From CAVVEQ01 sp963802095 (lineage in GTDB: Bacteria; Chloroflexota; Anaerolineae; Anaerolineales; Anaerolineaceae), in assembly GCA_963802095.1 (NCBI GenBank), contig CAWDHI010000007.1, forward strand, positions 1 to 64,000: 64,000 nucleotides of DNA, in the 5' to 3' direction. This document shows, in pieces, positions 58,458-64,000 of this stretch. Every line of letters begins with the position of its first letter. Positions within the stretch are counted from its first letter, which is position 1. The position numbers and the translations under genes were made by a program. The notes below the pieces were generated by a model. That model ran no database searches. It saw only the letters and a program-made list of their open reading frames with translations, and was not told the DNA's origin.

Positions 58458-59764
58458 GTTGGTGTAACATTCTTTCTGTAAAATGCTGAACCTTAACAAA
58501 AGAAGGTGAGTCAGAAGTATCCTTAAGGTCACCACAACCAAAGAAGGAGACTTGTAATGACTCACCAAAATGATTATACCTTTGCAGACGAACTTGCGGA
58601 AAAAGGACTTGAAGCTATACCAGAGATGATGCGGGTGCTGATCAATAATGCCATGCAGGTAGAAAGATCAAAGTATTTGCAGGCAGGTGAATACGAACGG
58701 ACAGAAGATCGGAAAGGCCACGCAAATGGGTACAAGCCAAAGACCGTTCGCACCCGCATGGGAGAGATCACCTTTGCAGTACCTCAAGTCAGAGAAGGTG
58801 GATTTTATCCTTCCGCATTGGAAAAGGGACTGAGAAGTGAACGAGCTCTGGTGATCACCCTGGCCGAGATGTACGTTCAGGGAGTCTCTACCAGGAGAGT
58901 AAAAACCATCACTGAACAATTGTGTGGGGTTGAGATCTCAGCCATGCAAGTGAGCCGGGCAACCGCTCAACTGGATGAAATACTGCAAGAATGGCGGGAA
59001 AGACCTTTAGGGGAGATCACTTATCTCTACGTGGATGCCCGCTACGAGAAAGTTCGTGAGGCCGGGCAAGTGCGGGATGCGGCTGTTTTGGTGGCTGCAG
59101 GCATCACCCCAGAGGGTGAAAGGCAGGTTTTAGGGGTTTCGGTGTCTCTCAGTGAGCATGAAGCCCATTGGAAAGCCTTTTTGAAGAGCCTGAAGGACCG
59201 CGGTTTGAAAGGAGTGAAATTGGTGACCAGTGATGATCATGCTGGTCTGGGTGCAGCCAGAAGAGCAGTCTTGGGCAGTGTTCCCTGGCAGAGGTGCCAA
59301 TTTCATCTTCAGCAGAATGCAGGCGCTTATGTCCCCAAGCAGGCTATGCGGATGGAGGTGGCAGCCGATATTCGGTCCATGTTCAATGCTCCAGACCGAA
59401 AGATCGCAGAGGAGCTTTTACAAGCTGCCATCCAGAAGTATTCCGTTTCTGCGCCGCGTCTTTCGGCATGGCTTGAAGATAACCTTTCTGAGGGATTTAC
59501 CGTGTTTGATCTTCCTCTTGAACATCGCAGGTCCATTCGGACAACCAACAGTTTGGAACGGGTCAACAAGGAGATCCGCAGGAGAACCAGGGTAGTGGGA
59601 GTATTTCCTAACGAGACGTCCTGCCTTAGATTGGTCTCTGCTCTTCTGATGGAGATCAGCGAGGAGTGGCAGATCGGGAAACATTATTGTGCTGGCAAGT
59701 CATTGAATTGTTAAAGAATGATGGATATTTCTGACTCGAATTTACAGAAAAAAGGTTGCGTAAT
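58458..59764 (+). mobile_element. IS256-family insertion sequence
   Basis: About 1.3 kb with one transposase gene. The left end contains TTCTTTCTGTAAA (58469-58481) and the right end its near inverse TTTACAGAAAAAA (59741-59753). The sequence CGAAATTCT occurs directly outside both ends (58449-58457 and 59765-59773), consistent with a 9-bp target duplication; the exact border is uncertain by a base. A further inverted pair, GAGTCAGAAGTATCC and GGATATTTCTGACTC, flanks the gene. Confidence 0.78.
58557..59714 (+). CDS. IS256-family (mutator-type) transposase
   Basis: A 385-residue transposase. It has the N-terminal DNA-binding part (RKGHANGYKPKTVRTRMG), the DDE core with Asp in YLYVDARYEKV and LVTSDDHAGL, the conserved CQFHLQQN segment, and Glu in TTNSLERVNKEIRRRTRVVG. 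The length is normal and no disruption is seen, so it may be active. Only one copy occurs in this window. Confidence 0.93.
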   Translation: MTHQNDYTFADELAEKGLEAIPEMMRVLINNAMQVERSKYLQAGEYERTEDRKGHANGYKPKTVRTRMGEITFAVPQVREGGFYPSALEKGLRSERALVITLAEMYVQGVSTRRVKTITEQLCGVEISAMQVSRATAQLDEILQEWRERPLGEITYLYVDARYEKVREAGQVRDAAVLVAAGITPEGERQVLGVSVSLSEHEAHWKAFLKSLKDRGLKGVKLVTSDDHAGLGAARRAVLGSVPWQRCQFHLQQNAGAYVPKQAMRMEVAADIRSMFNAPDRKIAEELLQAAIQKYSVSAPRLSAWLEDNLSEGFTVFDLPLEHRRSIRTTNSLERVNKEIRRRTRVVGVFPNETSCLRLVSALLMEISEEWQIGKHYCAGKSLNC

Positions 59765-59812
59765 CGAAATTCTTTTCTACTTTAACTTATCAGTTATTAT
59801 TAAAATATCATT

Positions 59813-60584
59813 TTATTTTTCAAATCTGATGCTTTCTAAAAATCCATTGTAAAGCTCCCAATCCTCTTTGTCATTCTGGTGCCCGATCAGAATAACAAAT
59901 AGCTGCCCATTGTGGGTGAAAAAATAGCGGTCGGCGGCAAATGCCTGCGGACTGCGCTCGAAGCGAGTGTGGATGGCCAGCTCCCCGGCGATCTGCGCAT
60001 CCGCCACGCGCTTATCCACGGAAAGGGAATGGTCGGTTATCCACTGCGTCAGGTCGGTGCCTTCGGGCGGGCGAAAATCTTCCCGGTCGGAGGGGAAGCT
60101 GACGTAAAAGGTCGGCCAGCTGTCGGGACCGATGATCGAGAGTGCCTGCGGGTTGCCGTTCACTGCTTCCAGGGAGGCATCCGGTGGGTACTCAAAATAC
60201 AGCCTGGTCTGCCCATCACGATAGATCTTCCAACCGTTGGCAGCTGTTTCCGGGGTGGGCGTGGCCGGGTTGGTGGAGGGTGGCGCAGGGGTGAGAGTTA
60301 TCCTGCAGGGCGGAAGCTGGGGTGCACTCGCCGCGGAAATAAGCCCATTCCTCGCACTCGGAGCCATCCGCGAAGATGCATACGCCTATTTGCCCGCCGC
60401 TGTCATCCGTGCGTATCTCCAGCTTACCGCCGTACTGCTCGCAGTAGACGGAAGCCGGGTTTGCCATCTGCGCATCCTCGTCCACCAGCGTCACAGGGGT
60501 GGGCACGGGTGTTTTATTCCCACAGGCAGCCAGGATGGTGAGCAGGCAAAACGCACTCAGCACGAACCAATTCTTACGAGTCAT
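59813..60584 (-). CDS. DUF333-domain lipoprotein (one frameshift)
   Basis: A secreted lipoprotein of about 256 residues with signal peptide and lipobox LTILAAC (Cys21), a DUF333 domain (NPASVYCEQYGGKLEIR, IGVCIFADGSECEEWAYFRG), a Thr/Pro linker, and a C-terminal domain beginning RLYFEYPPDASLE and ending ESIRFEK. The frames 60584-60216 and 60367-59813 join if one base near 60300 is removed (TLTPAPPSTNPATPTP). A truncated copy of its tail lies at 57273-57480. Function unknown; DUF333 proteins are cell-envelope lipoproteins. Confidence 0.8.
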
Positions 60585-60654
60585 TTCTTTCTCCTAAAGA
60601 CGATCAGGTATTATCCATTGGACGCTGATTCGCAAGGGAATGTTCCCAAAAAGG

Positions 60655-60685
60655 AAGCGTCCATCATCCTGGATGATAGACGCTT
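60655..60685 (-). terminator. Probable terminator downstream of the ABC-F gene
   Basis: AAGCGTC pairs with GACGCTT and the inner ATCATC with GATGAT around a 3-base loop. On the minus strand CCTTTTTGGG follows. It lies about 155 bases after the ABC-F stop codon. Confidence 0.55.
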
Positions 60686-60799
60686 ACCACTAAAAGTTCC
60701 ACCTACAAATGACCAATATTAACCTAAACGATTAAAGAGCAATGATTCCCCTTGGTTTTGACGATTATTAACAAGCTGTTGACCTCTCCCGGCTTCCAG

Positions 60800-60826
60800 C
60801 CACCCTCCTGTAGAAGGGGAGGGTGG
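60800..60826. repeat. GC-rich hairpin repeat
   Basis: CCACCCTCC and GGAGGGTGG form a 9-bp stem with a 9-base loop, followed by GGTGAGG. It resembles the hairpins at 32587-32660 and 55157-55199. It lies directly after the ABC-F stop codon. Confidence 0.5.
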
Positions 60827-60839
60827 GGTGAGGTTCAAA

Positions 60840-62723
60840 TCACTCCTGCCAACTCTCCCATTCCTGCAGCTTGGTTTCCATCTCAGATTCGATGCGGACG
60901 TAATCCTGTCCCAGCTTCTGCACGTTGCCCGGATCCACCCCCGGGATTTCCAATTGGCGGGAAATAGCCGCAAGCTGCGCTTCCAGGGCTGCGATCTCGT
61001 TTTCCAGCGTGTTGAGCTGTTTCTCCCGCCGCGCCTGCTCGTTTTTGCTCCGTCCGCCAGTCTCTTTTTCCGGTTTGGATGTTTTCGGCGCGGATCTTTC
61101 CTCGATCTTCTGCGCTTTTTCCGCATCCCGGGAGGCCTTGTATTCGGAATAGGTTCCGGAAAACACTTTCAGCATCTTATCCGAAGGCTGCACTTCCCAA
61201 ACCTGGCTGGCAAGTCCGTCGATCAGGTAGCGATCGTGCGAGACGAGCAGGATAGTGCCGGCGTAATCCGAAAGCAGCCCCTGCAGCACCTCCTGGGCGG
61301 GCAGATCGAGGTGATTGGTGGGCTCATCCAGCAGCAGCAGGTTGGCGCCCTCCAGAGCAAGCAAGGCCAGCGCCAGGCGGGAGCGCTCGCCGCCCGAAAG
61401 CATCCCCACCGGTTTGAAGACGTCCTCGCCGGTGAAGAGGAACTTCGCCAGGTAATCACGGATCTCGCCGGGTAGCCATTTGGGCGCCATGGCCTGGATC
61501 TCGTCCATCAGGGACCAATCCGGGTGCAGCCGCTCGTGGGTCTGGGCGAAGTAGCCCACCCGGAGGCTCGACCCAAGCATGGCTTCGCCAGCCAGAGGCG
61601 GGATCTGCCCCAGCAGGGTTTTCAGAAAGGTGGTCTTCCCCGCCCCGTTGGGTCCGATTACCGCGGCGCACTCGGTCCGGCGCAGCACCAGGTCTGGAAC
61701 TGTGAAGAGGGGGCGGCCTTCATCCTGGTAGCCCACGCTCAGGCTTTTCGTGCGAATGACCAGCTCGCCGGAGCGATCCACGGACTGCAGGTTCATTTTC
61801 ATCTGGCGATGGCGGGAAGGAGATTCGATCAGTTCCTGCTCCTTCAGGCGTTCCAGGCGCTTCAGGCGGCCTTTCGCCTGGCGGGTATTCTGCCCGGCGA
61901 TATTGCGGCGGATGTAATCCTCCTCTTTGCGGATGAACTCCTGCTGGGATTCGAATTCCTCCGCCTGGCGTTCTTGGTTCATGGCGCGCTGTAGCAGGTA
62001 AGCGGAATAATTGCCGTGATAAACGTGGAAGCGGGGGGTCATTTCCCAGATGGTATTCGCCATCTGGTCGAGGAAGTAGCGGTCGTGCGAGATTGCAACC
62101 ACCGCGCCTTTCCAGTTCTTCAGGTAATCCTCCAGCCACTCGATCGCGCCAATATCCAGGTGGTTGGTTGGCTCATCCAGCAGGAGCAGGTCGGGCTCAG
62201 ATAGGAGCAGCTTGGCAAGCAGGGCACGGGTGCGCTGCCCGCCGGAAAGCTGCTGCCAGGGGCGGTGCTCATCATGGCGGGTGAAGCCAAGCCCCACCAA
62301 AGTCTGGCGGATGCGCAGCTCCAGGGTGTAGCCGCCGCGGATATCATAGTCGTGCTGCAGCCGGCCGTACTCCGCCAAAACTTCCGGATCGCCGCCTCCC
62401 AACTGTGCCTCCAGCCGGGCAAGCTCCTGCGCCCGGGTGGTGAGATCGGCAAATGGCAGCAGGCACTCCTCCCAGAGGGTCAGGTTGCTTTCAAAGATGG
62501 CTTCCTGTGCCAGGTATCCGATCTGCAGCGAGCGGGATTTCTCCACCCGTCCGCGCGATGGCTCCTCCTGACCCAGGAGCAGGCGGAAGAGGGTCGTCTT
62601 GCCCACCCCGTTGGGTCCCACCAGCCCGATGCGGGCGCGGTGCGGGACGCTCAGCGTGATGTGGTCAAAGAGGTCGCGTGGACCGTAGGATTTCCCCAGG
62701 TCGATGGTATTCAGAAGCGGCAT
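60840..62723 (-). CDS. ABC-F family ATPase (ribosome-associated)
   Basis: Soluble protein with two ABC domains and no membrane part, 627 residues. Domain 1 has Walker A GPNGVGKTT, signature LSGGQRTRALL and Walker B LLLLDEPTNHLD. Domain 2 has GPNGAGKTT, LSGGERSRLAL and LLLLDEPTNHLD. The basic linker between them carries RQAKGRLKRLERLKEQE, and a C-terminal coiled coil (LNTLENEIAALEAQLAAISR) resembles Uup/YdiF-type members. ABC-F proteins act on the ribosome in translation or antibiotic protection; which applies here cannot be told. Confidence 0.94.
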   Translation of the reverse strand: MPLLNTIDLGKSYGPRDLFDHITLSVPHRARIGLVGPNGVGKTTLFRLLLGQEEPSRGRVEKSRSLQIGYLAQEAIFESNLTLWEECLLPFADLTTRAQELARLEAQLGGGDPEVLAEYGRLQHDYDIRGGYTLELRIRQTLVGLGFTRHDEHRPWQQLSGGQRTRALLAKLLLSEPDLLLLDEPTNHLDIGAIEWLEDYLKNWKGAVVAISHDRYFLDQMANTIWEMTPRFHVYHGNYSAYLLQRAMNQERQAEEFESQQEFIRKEEDYIRRNIAGQNTRQAKGRLKRLERLKEQELIESPSRHRQMKMNLQSVDRSGELVIRTKSLSVGYQDEGRPLFTVPDLVLRRTECAAVIGPNGAGKTTFLKTLLGQIPPLAGEAMLGSSLRVGYFAQTHERLHPDWSLMDEIQAMAPKWLPGEIRDYLAKFLFTGEDVFKPVGMLSGGERSRLALALLALEGANLLLLDEPTNHLDLPAQEVLQGLLSDYAGTILLVSHDRYLIDGLASQVWEVQPSDKMLKVFSGTYSEYKASRDAEKAQKIEERSAPKTSKPEKETGGRSKNEQARREKQLNTLENEIAALEAQLAAISRQLEIPGVDPGNVQKLGQDYVRIESEMETKLQEWESWQE

Positions 62724-62783
62724 GGAACTGTATCAATTCCCTCGTGGGCAAAGTATATCATCCTGCCTGAGAGGATCGAAAGC

Positions 62784-64000
62784 TCAGGATTCGTTCAGAC
62801 GGTCCACCCGGTTGCGCACCATCCTGAGCGGGACGATGGCGCAGGCAAGGCAGATCGCCCCGCCCACCAGAAGCCCCGCCACTTGCCCGGAATAGGCAGG
62901 CAGACCAAGTGCGGGCAGGGCGAGGGCAGGCGCGACCAGGAAGAGAATACTGAACCCCATATAAATAAAGCAGACCAGCGAGCTGAAGCACCCGGTGATG
63001 CCTCCCTGCATCTTGCGTGGATCGGTCCAATCGAAGCGGGCACCCACCACACCGAAGGCTTCCGAGATCGAGGTTGCCCCCGCAAAGCACAGAGCCGACC
63101 GCGAGCATGGAGAATGGCAGGTTCGGGAGCTTGGCTGGCTGCAGGACCGCGAAGGCGAGCAGGAAGATCCAGCCGATCACCACCGGAGGGATCCAGGCGA
63201 CCCAGAATTTGGCGCTGAGCAATTGACCTGCATTCAGGGGGGAGGATTTAAGCATCCAGAAGCTCTTCCCTTCCTGCGAGAAACCCCGCCCGGCAAGGGT
63301 CATCAGCAGGATCCAGCCCACGAATATGGCAATTCCGATATCTGCATAACTGAAACCGGAGGTGATCGCAATATTTACCCATTCCGGCGCATTTCCCTGA
63401 CCGAGCGGCACCCGGGTTCCCTGGCGCAGAATGGCAAACCCGTACATGACCCCCAGGATAAGAGGCGTCATCAGCTGCGAAAGGTTGCGCAGGTCACGGC
63501 GCAGGACACGGAAATCCTTGACGATCACCGCACGGATGGGGGCGGGGATGATGCGGGCAGCCCTTCCAGGCTGCGCGTTGGCGGCTGCTTTCGCCGGGCG
63601 GGTATGTTTCTTTTTCAAAGCGTTGGATTGCACGCGCGCCCAGCCGCTGTAGTAGAGCTTTTCGGCTACCACCAGGGTGATGGCGAAGATCCCCACACTG
63701 AACCCCAGGGTGAGAACCAGGAAAACCACTGCGATTTCCCAGCTGCCTTCCCCCACGCCCACCAATCCCTGACCCGCCCAGGCGAGCGGGGACCAGGGGG
63801 TGTTGAAGCGGGTGAATCCCTGCAACATGGTAGTGACCTGGGATTCGGAAATATCCGGGTTGATCGCGCGGTAAAAATTACCTGATTGCCCGAGTGTGAA
63901 GGAAATGATCCCGGCGAAGAACGCAAGCACCTCCGCCAGCCGGCGGGGGGAAATATACCGGGCGAGCACCATCACCAGCAGGCTGGCCAGGCTGGCAACC
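62784..64000 (-). CDS. ABC exporter permease, partial and with one frameshift
   Basis: Large membrane protein whose start lies beyond the window end; the frame is open from base 64000. Many hydrophobic segments are seen (AEVLAFFAGIISFTLGQ, WEIAVVFLVLTLGFSVG, FVGWILLMTLAGRGFS), plus the cytoplasmic stretch IPAPIRAVIVKDFRVLRRD, which is typical of ABC-2 type exporter permeases. The frame changes at about 63077-63081; removing one base of the five-G run (minus strand) continues as ATSISEAFGVVGARFDWTD to the stop at 62784. The ATPase partner is presumably encoded further upstream. Confidence 0.75.

Overview
The window looks like a chromosomal segment of a Chloroflexota bacterium, most likely class Anaerolineae. 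This is an inference from protein style (ClpC, a CIRCE-controlled hrcA-grpE-dnaK-dnaJ-prmA block, very large secreted beta-helix proteins with cohesin and dockerin modules, AmmB/Memo, many GT39 and YfhO-like membrane proteins), not from a marker gene. No rRNA and no CRISPR array are present; one tRNA-Leu(CAA) was found.

Layout. 0.2-2.7 kb: clpC. 2.7-4.15 kb: a complete IS3-family element. 4.3-6.8 kb: priA, broken three times. 6.8-7.7 kb: ammB. 7.8-13.7 kb: a tightly packed minus-strand operon for a CDP-3,6-dideoxyhexose, probably CDP-tyvelose (rfbF, rfbG, rfbH, an RfbS/RfbJ-like reductase, a CDP-paratose 2-epimerase, a GT2 transferase), with a YfhO-like membrane protein upstream. 15.8-18.4 kb: a small lipoprotein with a cytochrome-c-like tail that lacks haem cysteines, tRNA-Leu, ychF and a CBS-domain protein. 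18.4-19.8 kb: a second, nearly identical copy of the IS3 element. 19.9-26.2 kb: two MDR oxidoreductases, an XRE regulator/membrane protein pair with its own promoter and operator, surE, and a GT39 enzyme with a discoidin-like tail. 26.3-38.4 kb: a surface module of two giant beta-helix proteins and a membrane-anchored cohesin; one beta-helix protein ends in a type I dockerin. 38.7-45.1 kb: degV, a degenerate HD-GYP protein, an aldo/keto reductase, kamA and an MscS channel. 45.5-51.4 kb: a LacI-type regulator with a clear promoter/operator, followed by a B12-binding enzyme, an opine-dehydrogenase-like protein, a D-Ala-D-Ala-ligase-like ATP-grasp enzyme and a CaCA antiporter. I regard this as the best candidate for an undescribed pathway. 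51.4-57.3 kb: the heat-shock block behind a perfect CIRCE. 57.3-64 kb: a truncated lipoprotein copy, membrane proteins, an IS256-family element, a DUF333 lipoprotein, an ABC-F ATPase and an ABC exporter permease running off the end.

Two patterns cut across the window. First, both IS3-family copies sit exactly in the six-base loop of a rho-independent terminator between convergent genes, each with its own 4-bp target duplication, and the element carries its own bidirectional terminator. Second, at least ten genes, including dnaK and prmA, are each split by what reads as a single inserted base, often next to a short homopolymer. This argues for insertion-type sequencing or assembly errors rather than wholesale gene decay, so the split genes are annotated here as single loci.
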